The notes: generated by a model not told the origin, from the letters alone. Positions 42,601 through 54,785 are shown, counted from the first letter of the stretch. The stretch is DNA of 64,000 bases from Amylostereum areolatum (GCA_012932865.1 SAXG01000032.1:186001-250000); one strand, 5' to 3'. Numbers and translations: made by a program.

Positions 42601-43872
42601 TTGTGTCTCCGCTCCCAGGTAAATCGACCAGGATTGCACCAGTGGAGAGGATGTCAGCGTTGCACAATATATGAGTCTTGACGATCAAGGGCCATAGAGC
42701 ACCTGTCTTTCGCGATGGGGCGGACGACACGGTCCCGGAGACGTATTGCTGGATCTCCTCTGAGAACGTCTGAGTGTCGGACGCACGGATCTGCTTCTCG
42801 GTGCCCAAGAACTTCCGGGCTTCTATCGATGGAGTCAGAATTTTGCACAAATGTAAGGTGACGAGTCCCTCACCGACGCCAAACGCAAGCACATCGTCCG
42901 CGCTCATTTTCAGGAAGTGCGCGAAGGTGAGGCTTGGATATACTTCCTCGATCTTCATTGAGACACGGTCAGCGCTTGGATGGGACTGAAAGATTGGCAG
43001 GCCTACCTTTGCCCACGTTGGATGGCCTGGCGGCGGCGCATGCGGCGGCTCCTCCCCCTCGGCCGGGCTCACCTCATCCATCAATGCTTGTATTTCGCCC
43101 CTCCATTCGTCCTCAGTGACAAAAAGGACACAGGCGTGTATCTCGGGGAGCGGGTGGTAGGAGACCTCCGTTACGGTCGCAGTACAAGCTGATTTCCGAT
43201 GAGAATGGGTCACAAGGAGCCATGAAAACGAACGTACCGCGAAATGAGCTGGTGGGTATGAGATTGTCTAAGAGACGTTGTGAGTCACAAGTCGACGCGA
43301 TATCAAGGCGACACACCTCCGAGCAAAGCATTGAGAAGAGAGGATTTCCCGGCGCCGGTCACTGGAGAGTATGTCAGTTGTTTGTAAGACAAGTCTAGCG
43401 CGGTATGCTTACCACCGCAGAGACCGATACGGATGGACGGAAGAGTGGTGGCATTGGTACTTTCGTGGGTCAAACAAAGGGTCAGGCTGAATCACCAACA
43501 ACTGGACTGACACACACCTTTCCACCGTCTGCTGCCACGAAAGTACCCTCTTCTCCGAGCCCAAGGGAAGGGTGCCGTCCTTGACGTAGGCGTCGATCGT
43601 ACGCGCCATTTCACGGCCAGCGTCGATCGCGTTAGCGGCGCTGTACGGGACGTTATCCGAGCGGAGATACATTTTGAAGTTGTCGAATTGGGTGACCACA
43701 GGGACTAAGAGATCTGAGGATACTGGTCCAAGTTTGAGAAGGAGATCGTACGAACCTGGCCGTTTTGCCTCCTAGGATACGCGTCAGACCCCGCGATCTC
43801 ACGCTGCACACGGTGAACTATACTCACCAATTTGACCTTCTTCTCCTGCTTTACGGAAGCCGAGTTCGACAT
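39695..43872 (-). CDS. Large GTPase 3, SLIP-GC/dynamin-like (multi-exon)
   Basis: Starts at ATG 43872 (MSNSASVKQEKKVKL) and ends at 39695. Motifs: G1 VTGAGKSSLLNALLGG near 43320-43365, G3 DLPGSGD near 42600-42630, and G4 GTKCDD near 42155-42165. The middle region EEAQKSLDQAKGELSGAKLE is coiled-coil-like and ends FCSLKRSE, identical in that short motif to GTPase 2. After it comes RERFLQDLFAARG, then PFLPVFCCSAMEYRRH, and a long helical C-terminus (GLWEKVEEDRTQLVRKREAK near 39830-39880). It is the best preserved of the three and closest to GTPase 2. No disruption was seen in the parts read. The exact exon list needs transcript support. Confidence 0.8.
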
Positions 43873-44206
43873 AGATGAGGCATGGCGCGGTTGGGAGGAG
43901 CCAGTGGGGCGATCCAAGCGCGGCGGGAGGTTATCTTGCCGAGAGGGATGGTTTTGTCGCGGTGGCTTCCTACTGCTCGTTAGTCGGCGAAGAGCGCTGA
44001 TGACAATTCCATGCACACCTCAAATTGTGATCGGCTGGCATTTTGAAACAGTGGTTGTCGCGGGCGAGCGGCGGCGGGGTGTCCGAAGGGGGCAAAGAAG
44101 AGAAGAACATGGGATGAAAGGAGTCGAGCAGGCGGCGGCGAGTGGCTCCTCGGCATATTCCGGCAGCACGTGAAGGAAGGTAAACGCGTCGGAACGTCAC
44201 AGAATT

Positions 44207-44654
44207 CACCGGGGGCAGAAGTCCATTTAAGCCCTGATAACATGCATTAGATACGGGGACTGAAAGTACAAATTTCTAATCTGGCTTCTACGTGCGAAGA
44301 TGCGATTGAAACGTGGGATTTCATTGTCATTTCAATTGCGTGAACATGCCCGAGAAAGGAAAGGTTTTGGATCAGTCGCCATTTTTTCCGAAGACTAATC
44401 CAAAATGATAGGTTTCAGATCTATAAGTAGCAGAAATAGGCCAGATTATTTATAGTTTCAAGTGCGTATGGGTCCGAAAATAAGACAGAACAGAAACGAA
44501 TCGTTATCGATTCGTATCCACAAGCAACTCATGTGATTGAAACACCACGTTTCAATCGCGTGTTCACGCGTAGAATACAGATTAGAAATTTGTACTTTCA
44601 GTCCCCATATCTAATGTATGTTATCAGGGCTTAAATGGACTTCTGCCCCCAGTG
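44207..44654. mobile_element. CACTA-like MITE (448 bp)
   Basis: Near-perfect inverted repeats of about 77 bp begin CACCGGGGGCAGAAGTCC on the left and CACTGGGGGCAGAAGTCC on the reversed right. They are flanked by a 3-bp duplication ATT (44204-44206 and 44655-44657). CAC-starting ends plus a 3-bp duplication are typical of the CACTA group. There is no ORF. Shorter inverted copies of GATTGAAACGTGG lie inside. It sits about 335 bp upstream of the GTPase 3 start. Confidence 0.85.
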
Positions 44655-44657
44655 ATT

Positions 44658-45542
44658 GGTTCATGTTCGCAGATACGCTGGTCGTTGTAGTGTGTCCCGT
44701 AGCCCTCCCGATGCCCAAGAGCAACCGGTGTTTCTCTTGAGCGCGTTCGTTCCAACCTGAAGATGTCCAATGAGTTCATACAGGAAAGCACAAAGGACGC
44801 AGCAATCATCGCACCTTCAAATCGAGTCTATCATGTGTCGGTGGTTGGGGCAGGCGGTGTGACGAAGAAGACTCCGCCATGAATAAAGGGTCCAGGGAGG
44901 CTTAGGATCTCCAGTGCGTTGACTTGCAAATGTGTAGGGAGGACAGTGACTGGGGATCATTTGTGACGGAATGTCGATGACTTCGGCTGCCTCAGAAAAT
45001 TAGCCAGGATAATCCAGGAGAGATACGAGAGTGGAGGAGATGGTCACGGTAGGACGAAAGAGTGTGCTGTGCAGATAGGGGGAAAGGAGTCGACGTCGAC
45101 CATCCGAGTCTCCGTTTGATTTCCGAATCCACCGTTCCAGATTGACTGCGTCTCACGTGACTGAAAAACTTCGGAGTCGCGTTCACTCCGTTCACTCTTT
45201 GTTCCCTCTTGTTCTCTCTGCTCTTCCTCCTACAGAAAAGAGAGCATTACAGTACATTTTATTTCGAATATAAGCAAATACACCAGTCTGAATCATAAAA
45301 ACGCTTCCATAGTACGTAGCTGGTCGGGATAGATAAGTTAAAGGAGTGGAGGAGTGCACCGCGGTGAGAACAGGCGGATATACTCGTACTACATGAGGGA
45401 GGGGACGCCGATTATTTGGCTGTACGGAGACCTGCACCAACAGATAAATAGCGAAAAAGAGGGTATGGAGTCGTCCAGCGGAAAGTAAAGAAAGACGGAG
45501 ATCGTCGGGTAAGTATCTGCCAGGGTACGCCAACCTGTCGCC
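44658..45542. other. Intergenic region without a supported gene
   Basis: About 0.9 kb between the CACTA-like MITE and the end of the first P450. ORFs present are short and lack coding features. Confidence 0.5.
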
Positions 45543-47654
45543 TTAGGCAGCCTCTTCAGACTGCGTTGCCAGTATCAAACTCTCCGCTGTACCAGACCGT
45601 GGCTTGATCAAGCAGCGAAGTCCTGTCGGATACCTACGATTTTTGTCAGCGCACTGCCATTCGCTCCACCGCACTTCCTAGACAAAGAAGTCACTCACGC
45701 AATGATGCCCGACGCGAAATCCTCCGTGACCTCCACCTTCTGCCCGAGTTCATCCACCGCATGGCATACGTCAAACGTCGCTAAGATAGACGCGATGGAG
45801 ATCCAGAGCGACGCGTGCGCCATGTGCCGTCCAGGACAGACGCGACGTCCGAAACCAAACACAGCGTCGGGGCTCTTGGTCTCCGGATCGAGGTAGCGTT
45901 CCGGCTTAAACTTCTCGGGCTCGGGGAATGCGACCTCGTCGTGAAGAATCGCCCTGCCGGTCCAGATGAGCCCGGTAAATGAAGTTAAAAGAAGCAGATG
46001 TCACCGACCAGATGTTTCCCAAGATGACCGAGCCTTCGGGAATGAAGTAACCTTCATACACATCGTCCTGCGTAAGGCGACGAGGAAGTACTAACAACGC
46101 GATGTGTCAGTTCCCGACGTTATCAGAAGAAACCTAAACATATACCCATCGGTGCCCCTGGGTGCCAGCGCAGAACCTCTTTCACAAGAGCCCCGACATA
46201 CGGCAGTGAACTCTCATCCTCAAACACCGGAAGGCGAGTAGAACCCAGCACAGTGTCGATCTCCTTCTGCGCCTTCTTCTGGGCATCTGGATGCATCACC
46301 ATTGCAAGTAAGAATATGCACAAGATCGCGACCGTCTAAAAGGTGGAATGAGTGAATACGCGAGAAAATAAACATCCACAGAGAAGGCGACTTACGCCGT
46401 CCGCCCCACCGAAATAAATGTTCGCAGGGACAACCTTTGACGTCATGATATCGCGTTCCGAGCGGGGAAGCGCGTTCTGCTCCGCGATCATGGTCGCAGC
46501 CACAGAAGGAGGAGCAGCGTCCTGTGCCTGTTGACTCCACGTCACTACCAAAAGAACCGGTTATCCTGCAATGAGAGCATACCACCAACGACTCTGTGAC
46601 TGCGAAGGGAACTTCGAGCATGTCCGCCGCGCTTGCCGCGAACTCCCGGGCCTCCTTCTTCAATCCAGCGCCGGGGAACCACGACGGCATGTAGCGCACT
46701 AAACAGCCGTCAGTATCCTCATCCAGGACCGGCGGCGGGAATGCACCAACGAAAAGGGACCATGTCGAAGATCTGCCCGCGCAGTTGTCCTCCGAGAAAC
46801 AAGGCATGAAGGCCACGCTCCGCCATCTTGATGTATGGGTCATCTCGCGGTTTGACGTCCAAGCCGTAGCTTATGGATAGCGCGACATGACCAGCCATGC
46901 TTCACAGCTCACCGTCAGATATCATACGGCGAAAGGATCAGATAACATAGCTTACTGTCGAATGTGCTGTATATAGTCTTCGGAGCCATCAAGCAGGTTT
47001 CTCAAGAGCCGATGCGTCGCTTTGAGTTCCATGGGGTGATACTGCTTCATGGCGGTGGGGTTCAGGCTAAGAGCGAGTCCCTTTCGCTGTTTCCGCAACT
47101 CTGGTCCGTAGGGTACGGTGCCTGTCACCCATCCAAGGTTGAGTCTAGCAAAGGAGGGAAGTCAGCTCAACGTCCATATACTATGAGATGAGAATGGAAG
47201 TACATATTGTTAAAAGCATAGAAAGACGGGCTGAAGAGGATGTCAGGAGAGTGATCGACGTTTCAGATCATACACCTACCGGCACGAATATATCGACGAT
47301 CTCTTCTCGAATAAATCACTGACCGCCTTGGCCGAGTTCACGATGACATATCTCTGGCCCAACGTTTCGACGTACACTACGTCCGAATCTACGCCTTTGT
47401 ATCAGCATCCGAGCTCATCCGACCCACAGCACAAAGCACGACTTACTGTACTTCTTGCTCCATTCGCGGAACACGACCCAAGCGTGCTTCTTGGGCATGT
47501 CGAGCAGATTTCCGAGAAGAGGAAACGGCTTGGGCCCGGGTGGTAGAGGATGGCCTCCGCGCGCCGTTGCGGGACGCCGGGAGATGTAGATCGCCACAGC
47601 GGTAACCACAAGGAGAAGCACTGGCAGAGGACTCACGAGCTGGAGCGCCATCAT
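45543..47654 (-). CDS. Cytochrome P450 monooxygenase 1
   Basis: Microsomal haem-thiolate monooxygenase, substrate unknown. Start MMALQLVSPLPVLLLVVTAV is an N-terminal membrane anchor, followed by the proline hinge PLPPGPKPFPLLGN. Several short introns follow. The I-helix oxygen-binding region reads IYFGGADGTVAI, the K-helix ExxR is KEVLRWHPGAPMG near 46160-46195, the PERF region is FKPERYLDPE, and the haem loop is FGFGRRVCPGRHM near 45815-45860 with the Cys ligand. The gene ends at a TAA at 45543. All signature residues are present, so it is probably functional. It is the first of five oxidoreductase or hydrolase genes to the right edge. Confidence 0.9.
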
Positions 47655-49535
47655 GTTAGTTGAAGATGAGACACGATGCTCCCCGTGTATATAAGAAACA
47701 GAAACAATCAATACCTGGGGAAACTTGCACATCTTAGGACGGAGGCCATGGCACACCATCAAGGAGACTGGGATGCTACTATGCCAAGGGCTTTCCTGTG
47801 TTCGAAATCGGTTGTTTTGGATTTCTGAGAATGGTGGACTGCCACCCACGAGCTTGACGCGTCCGGGTCGGACCCGTAGGAAGATTGTTGAATTGGTGTG
47901 ATAGTATCCGAATCCTTGCGCGATGGCGGCCTTGATAATCATTTCGATCGCGAGATGGCGGGGTATGGCAGCACATGTTGCGGGTTGTCCAACCGAGGAT
48001 CCTGTGTTTGAGGAATGTATTAAACCTATGGTTACGAGCGTTGGTTGTACTGAGCCACCCATACTTACAAGCCCGCGTACCACACCATCATACGCCGCAA
48101 CTCGCGCGGAGAATCGTTCACGAATCAAGAAGGAATCACGCCAGAAGACGAGGGTTTGATACTTCTTCCTACTCGTCGTGTAAACGGTGTGGGCAAAAGA
48201 GGAAGAAAATACACACCATCACAGCAGTACTGAGACACGACGGCGGCAATCGTGGGTTGTCCGTTCCAAACTAAACTTCATCCTGCAGTGTTGGGGGCCA
48301 TGAAGCGACGGCCCCTTATCGAGGGCAACTTCGAATGAACACAAACAAGGGTCATCCCTGCCTTCGTTCCTGCGTTGCGTTGCGTTGGAGGCGGTGTATG
48401 GGTCCGTTACCCCGCTCAAGTGACGATCTAGATTGTCGTGGGTGTCGAATCATTACGATTGAGAGGCTGTAAACCGGCGTCTACAATTAAATGCAATTGA
48501 GAACAGACGAGCGTCACAGGGCGCACCACGAACAAGGATAACGCATGCAGATACGGGCTCACCCGGCCTTTGTGTACGCTGGTCCTCGTCTCTTGAGTTC
48601 GTCCACGCTCGCGGCGATCAAGCAAAGACTGAGACTCGGAGCCTTTGTACATAGAATGCAGCTGGGAACTGAGCGCATGAACCACTACACCCGCAGATTG
48701 CCATGGATCATTCATCTATAGAGACCATGGACAATCAGCATCAAACGAAGCCACCGAGGTTGATTATGATCAAACTCACACAGAAGCCTTGGACAACCGG
48801 TCTATCATCTGCTTGCAAGTCAGCGCCCGACCAACGCCCGACCAACCGCCGGGTCACCGCGGCGCTACACTACCAGGATACCCTCGATCGAGCTGATCTG
48901 TTCGTACTTAGCAACAAATCTGTGAGATCGGTCAGTAGTGCATACACCCCACGGCACCGCGGAAAGAGACGACGCACTGGCACTTCACGGTATCCGCGCT
49001 CACTATCCCTGAGACCAGACCTTCCCGTTTTCGCCCAGATTCAGCCTCCGTACCGCCGTCAACTTCATCTTCGAGAACGCCGTGTGATGTGTGCAGACTC
49101 AATGGGCACATCATACAAGGCGCTATGACTGGTGTCGCAGGAAAAGGTAAAGGTTGTGAATCTAAAAAGAACGAGCTCGATGACCGAGAGATGATGGTAA
49201 AGCAAAGGAGGCAAGGACACACCTGGGTGTGCGGCTTCAAACTAGACTCGTGATCAACCGAGGACTCGTCATCTAAACAAATGCATACTAGTCAGTTGGA
49301 TATATGCCTGATAGTGTTCATCGGGTGGTCCAAGGCGCAAGAGATGAGCAAAGAGTACCAATGATTAGGGGTCAAGTTCAAGGAGAGGAACACTATTGTG
49401 GAATGCACAATCCAACAAATCGAGAAAATGACGGGAACACAGCGTACAAACTTCTTGGTGTATGTCACTGATACAAACAAAAAGGAAGGGGGTGCGGGGA
49501 TTTATGAGCATGGCTGCACTAACGAAGGAGAAACA
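47655..49535. other. Intergenic region, 1.9 kb
   Basis: Between the P450 start and the 3' end of the flavin monooxygenase. Open frames exist on both strands, but none has family similarity or consistent splicing. The P450 promoter should be at the left end. Confidence 0.45.
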
Positions 49536-51331
49536 TCAAAACCACATCTCTTCCATTGCCAAACCTCGCTTGTCGTCGTCCTTGTCCTTCTCCCACCACT
49601 TGACAAGTTTTACCATCATCTCTGCATAATCCTCCTCAGTCTCCGTTCCCTTCACCCACTCCTTCTCGTGCTCCTCTCCCATTCCCTGCACACTCTTCCA
49701 AGCATGAAGTATCTTGGACGAGTTGTAAAGCGCATAAGTCCTCCATGGTTCCGTAAAGTTCACCCCGGAGGGCGGAATACCAGGCTGACCCCCCAGCCCG
49801 CGCTTCTGAAGGTACCGCACGAGTACGTCCTGGTGCGGTGTTCCGTCCCTTCCCCCGTACCCTGCGATAACCCTATGTCCCAACCGCGCGGGGTCGAAGC
49901 CTGCACTACGTATGAAGGCCTCACGATCGAGAAGGGCGGCGTATAGCTCGTCGCGCGTCTGGAGCAGGGCCGGCTCTGCGATGGTATATGCGGCGAAGAG
50001 AGCTTGTGCGTAGGTGCATATGCCAGTAGGGTTGTAAGTGAGGAGACCATTGAAGTAGAGCGCGCCGAGGGGGTAGGAGGTGTCGAGGGAGAGTACGTGC
50101 TCGTACAGGGGGCGCATGTAGCGCATGTTTGTTGAGAGACGTTCACCCGACGGCGCACTGCCGGGAGCGAGTTCGTCCAGGTGTCCGCCCGAAGAAAGGA
50201 AGGGTATGCGGAGATCGTAGCCTGTCGCGAGGATGAGCACGTCGATATCATCCACCTGGGTGTCGTCGGCAAAACGGACGGCGTCCTTCATCAGCTCGGC
50301 GATGCGTGGCTTGTCCGTGGCACCCGGTACAGGAGAAAAGTTCGGAGTGGCGGGGTTGTCTCTTTTCGTGTCCCTCGACCAGTACAGCTGGCAAGAAACA
50401 GTAAAGTTAAACCGACGGGCGCATCGAGCTCAAATAAACGCACTGTCTTCGCATGGTCAGCAAGTTTCATCACGACATCCCATCCGCTTGGGCCTCCCCC
50501 AGCGACGACAACATTTTTCCCGTCGAAGTCGGCCATTTCCCGAAAGTACATCGAGTGCATTATTGTCCGGTTTGCAGCAAGGAAGTCGTCTTGTCCTTGT
50601 ATGAAGGGCGAATGTGGGAAGTGGTTCACTCCTGCGGCCACGATAAGATGGTCGTATTGCGAGGTTGTTCGAGTTCCATGCACACGATCGTCGATGGTTA
50701 TATTCCAATATCCACTGGTCGACGAACCAATCCATTTGGCTTCTGTGACGGAATGTTGCAAGCGGATCTGGCTGGAAACATTGGCCGCGGCGATGACACC
50801 CTCGTGATATTTCAGGACCTGCGGGTGTGATGGAAACAAGACGGTCTCGGGAGAAAAAGGTACATGAGGGATGGTCACTGCGAAGCGAGTTAGCGCCTGA
50901 TAGACTCGTACATTGATATCAGTAACGAAGGTACTTACTGAGAGGGTGAGGACCGTTCGTCCTGAGACTGGGATATAAGGGAGTTTCTGGGATTTTCGGC
51001 GGATGGGGAGCCTTCGTGTCAGGACGCCTGTGAGACGAGACATATTAGTATCGGTACAAATAAAGCAAAGAGATATGGCATCCGCGCACCAGACACCACC
51101 AACGCCATGTCGCTCCTCGAAGGCCACAACCTCCCAGCCCCGTCGTACATCCGCCGGCAGTTCCGCAATGGCCTTGAGCTGGCTAATGCCTGCCGCGCCT
51201 GTACCCACGATGGCGATCCTCTTATGCTTCTGACCGAACTCCAAGGGGGTCTGTGGGCCAAAACCGAAGCCCGATGCCGACAGGCCAAACATCGTACCCG
51301 CCCCAATCGCCGAAACCCAGAGGAGGCGCAT
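49536..51331 (-). CDS. Flavin-containing monooxygenase (FMO-like), with N-terminal signal or anchor
   Basis: NADPH- and O2-dependent oxidation of soft nucleophiles or a Baeyer-Villiger-type reaction; substrate unknown. It starts MRLLWVSAIGAGTMFGLSAS, a hydrophobic N-terminus suggesting ER or secretory targeting. The FAD site is IAIVGTGAAGISQLKAI, and GVGGVW is followed by an intron to RPDTKAPHPPKI. The NADPH site is VVVAGGGPSGWDVV, and the late motif is DVLILATGYDLRIPFL. The C-terminus is long and ends LAMEEMWF. Two or more short introns are present. Splicing at about 51090-51025 restores PSLRTNGPHPL. Both nucleotide-binding motifs are intact. Confidence 0.88.
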
Positions 51332-52911
51332 GTTGAGAACTGGGGGGTTTGTTTTGAGTGGATTCGGTTCGAGTGGAGGGGTGGGCGTTATAGATAACTG
51401 GCGCCTTCCATAGCTCCAAACTAGAACATCACAATTCGGCGGGAACAAGGAATCGCATGACTGAAAGCAAGCGCCTGCGGGTTGTCCATTGCGGGGAGCT
51501 TGAGACAAAGTGAGAGGGAGGGTATGATCCAAAGGGAAGGAGTGACACCAAAGTACGATGGAGGTAGTACAGCTGTAAGTACAAGGGTATGTAACGGGAA
51601 CTTGAAGCTTGAAGCTTGAAGCTTGAAGAGCGAGCTGTGCAAACGGAAAAGCGACACTCATCACGTGCTCGATTTCGCGTCGCGTCGCGCTCTCCGAAAT
51701 TACGAAGATTTGGAGAACCCAAAAACATTCCCACCGCAGACCAAATATGTGTACTAAAAGCAGCATATTTATCGCGCATTACATGGGCTGAGCCAAGGCA
51801 GCAGGCGGGATTTTCTTGTTCGTGGGTTTGCTGAGGCAGGAAGTACAACTTCGAACCGCGTCGGACTCGGAGTTCCCACGGTCGTCTTAAGTACCCCCCA
51901 ACTTGACGACTTTCTTGACTCTACTAGGTTCAAGACTCTCTGACGTGATTTCCTGAAAAAATTGGGTGGCACTAAAAAACCAGATGGCCAGACTTACGGC
52001 GGGGCTTTGGCGCCCTTGGCGATTCGAAGGTCCCGGTGCAGCCATCTCCGACGGTGTCTCAGGGTGAGCAGAGTGCCGTCCGGCGCGAGGCCTCATGTTC
52101 CACCACCTTCCAGCCCGCCTGACCCAACGACTCCTTAGCAGCGAGAGGGATGGATTGCTTGGAGTGCGCCTGGACGAGATCTTTAACGTCGGACGCCCTT
52201 TCAGATATCGCATGCACGGCCCAAAGGGCCAAAGCATCGTTGTCTGCCACGCGGTTGTAGCTTTAGTTCTCGCACCCTTTGCATTATCTCTACGAAATAT
52301 ACAGGTACGGTACCGGTTCGTTCCATTCCACCCCTCCACGACGACTTACCTTAACCTGTGAACGCTGATGAGATCTAGGAAGCCCTATTTTTTGCTGCGT
52401 TTCCGGTTCTAACAAACGGAACAGGAAAGGCCCGTGTTTCCCATTACAATAGCGCTCTTTCGACATCTACCAAAAGGAATAGTAGTGGCGATCGGATGCT
52501 TTCGGCAGTGCGCAGGACACAGAAGGGGGTGATGAAGGGCTGCACTCAACCGGACGCGTCGGGTCCTGTTGGTTCCAATGTGGATTGTTTGCTGAAATCT
52601 CCGCGCACGGACGTAGGGTAAGCGGTTTATGTTTCCTTTAGGAGGGTACAAAAAACAGTTGGAGATGGACTAAACAGCCAATGGGCGCACCCATCGTGCT
52701 TTGGCCTGACCGGCCCACGTTATATGACTGGGACTCGCTCCAGTTCGAATTTTCAACTTTCTCCAACCGCCCCCTCATCCCCTTTCCTCCACCTTTCCAA
52801 CTACACCTGCAACGACATCTGCCACCGCACTAACCCAAAGTTTTAAGACATTTTGCAATCGTGAGCGCAACCTTCTACTGAGTCGTGCGGTCGCTGAACA
52901 CCCCTATACAG
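51332..52911. other. Intergenic region, 1.6 kb, with a short AAGCTTG tandem repeat
   Basis: No supported gene. CTTGAAG/AAGCTTG units repeat in tandem at about 51599-51630. Near 52862-52911 a GTGAGC...ATACAG segment looks like a 5'UTR intron of the next gene. Confidence 0.5.
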
Positions 52912-54111
52912 ATGAGCAATCCATACGCCTTGCACGCCGCAAAGTGGGGTGATGGCGAAATACGGGCCGCTCGCGCTAGCGAAGCTCGGACGCGCCTCTC
53001 CAACCTCAGCGTCGACACCACCAATCTCTACGTTCACCCCACCAAGTCGGCCGCCTCTGCCTCGACTTCCGAGTCCCTCGTGTCCTTCCGCGCGCCTCAC
53101 CCCCCCTCCTCCATCACGACCGACCACTCCCCGTTCTCAACCTACGCGAAGTTCTCCCCCGACGAGAAGTCCGACGTCGACGATTACGACGACGGCTCCG
53201 ACGGTCACGGCTCCGGAGGCTATGACTCTGACCACAACTACGAGTCCTACGAGTACGACTCAGACTCAGACTACGAGTACGGCTTCTCCTCCGAGGAGCA
53301 CCACGCAAACTGCACGTGGGCCGCCGAGCATCGTCTCTGGGTCGAGCAACAGCGAGCTAACGCTGACAATCGCGATGCGCGCCCCCCGGTGGAGAATCAG
53401 CACGACGAGCCCTCCGTTCGCACATTGGACGGCGAGAGCGACGAAGACGCGGACAATCACGGCGGCCCATGCGCATTCTGCTCTCGCGCGGCCGGGTACA
53501 CGGAGGAGGGTAGTGGTTTCAGCATCGACCCTCCTCGGACGCTGCTGGTCACGGACGACGAGGACGCAAGTGGGTATATCTCCCCGTTCCGGTATGCCCC
53601 CGTCGGTCACCACCGTCGGTCCCCCATCGCAAATGAACGGACGAGCCCCGATCCGTTCATTGCGACGCCTTCCCCTCGACCCGACGTCCATTCCTCTCGT
53701 CAAGACCCTCGTCCCATAACTCCCCTCCCACACCCCATCTTCCGTCGGGAGGGATCGCCCGCCCCGTGCTCTGTGCCGGCGCGCGTCGCAGTGGACCCAA
53801 TTCACACCCGTCCGATGCCCAAGGAGTCGTATGTAGGCCGCACCTCGCTGTGGCCTTCTGTCCCCGCTCAAGGTTCATCCCAGACGTGCTTTGGCCCGTG
53901 CTTCTCGCTCCCTCCAAGCCCGGGCCCTGCGGAAGAGGGACAGCGGAGCGATGATGATGGGGGATCCAGAGGAGATGACGGCGACTCCGAGTCGGAGAAA
54001 GATGAGCTGTTCGGTCTCGACAGCTTCGCGTACCAAGGAGACTACGAGGACGAGGATGGAGAGGCAAGTGAAGAGGAGGATGGCAAATATCATCGATCAT
54101 CCCTTTCATGA
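52912..54111 (+). CDS. Acidic low-complexity hypothetical protein (399 aa)
   Basis: Not recognised. Single exon from ATG 52912, just after a probable 5'UTR intron. It has a short N-terminal block (MSNPYALHAAKWGDGEIRAA) and then a long Asp/Ser/Tyr/Gly-rich tract (residues about 85-130, with DSDSDYEYGF). A CxxC-like FCSRAAG follows, then a Pro/Ser-rich middle and an acidic C-terminus. The composition suggests an intrinsically disordered regulatory or nuclear protein. No domain supports a function. A related acidic stretch lies 150 nt downstream. Confidence 0.6.
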   Translation: MSNPYALHAAKWGDGEIRAARASEARTRLSNLSVDTTNLYVHPTKSAASASTSESLVSFRAPHPPSSITTDHSPFSTYAKFSPDEKSDVDDYDDGSDGHGSGGYDSDHNYESYEYDSDSDYEYGFSSEEHHANCTWAAEHRLWVEQQRANADNRDARPPVENQHDEPSVRTLDGESDEDADNHGGPCAFCSRAAGYTEEGSGFSIDPPRTLLVTDDEDASGYISPFRYAPVGHHRRSPIANERTSPDPFIATPSPRPDVHSSRQDPRPITPLPHPIFRREGSPAPCSVPARVAVDPIHTRPMPKESYVGRTSLWPSVPAQGSSQTCFGPCFSLPPSPGPAEEGQRSDDDGGSRGDDGDSESEKDELFGLDSFAYQGDYEDEDGEASEEEDGKYHRSSLS

Positions 54112-54254
54112 AAATTTAGTGATCTGATCGCTTATTGCTAATAGATAAGGTAGGTATACCGGTAACCGTATAGATCATTTCGCGTTTTGGTTCGGACGGC
54201 TCCTCATACATATCATGGCAGGTTTAAGATCTACTGCCGTTATGTCGATCAAGT

Positions 54255-54411
54255 GTACGTTCTCGAGGAGTTCGACTACGACGGCTCCGATGGTTCTTGC
54301 CACGACTACGACGGCTATGACGGCAACGGCTACGACTCGGACTACGACTCGGACGACTCGGACGACTCCAACGACGCGTACGGCTTCATGGCATCCGTCA
54401 CGGTGCTTTAT
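54255..54411 (+). pseudogene. Acidic tract similar to the preceding gene (no start codon)
   Basis: One frame encodes a run of DYDG/DSDYDSDD-type units ending in AYGF, like the acidic tract of the gene just upstream, but has no ATG. It may be a partial duplicate or an unrecognised downstream exon. Confidence 0.3.
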
Positions 54412-54785
54412 TAGCTTTACTACTAGAATATCTGTCGTACATCCCGTACTAACTAAATTGAATATCATACCACACATTTCTTATCTTGTATACTATAGTA
54501 CTGCTATCTATTTGCAGGTTACACCGTCTCTCCTTGAATGACTCTCTTCGCAGTACCTACACGCCTTGCTTTCACTGTTGCGTGGTTTGTTGGGCTGTCG
54601 GTGCCATGCATTCATTGCCAGTAGGGTCTGTGATGCCACAATACAATCGTGCAGGTGAATGAATCCTTAGGTCCCGTGACTTTGTAAGCGTGAGAATAAA
54701 ATACTGTATGTGGGTCCCGGGATGTCGACGTACTTGTGCTGCAAGACCAGTCGTACTTGCGCTGCAAGACCAGTTTGTCACCACA

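Noticed and set aside
48703..49128. Plus ORF of 141 codons
   Set aside because: Basic, low-complexity translation, no homology seen, no splice context.
51599..51630. Tandem AAGCTTG units as a regulatory element
   Set aside because: Simple short tandem repeat with no supporting context.
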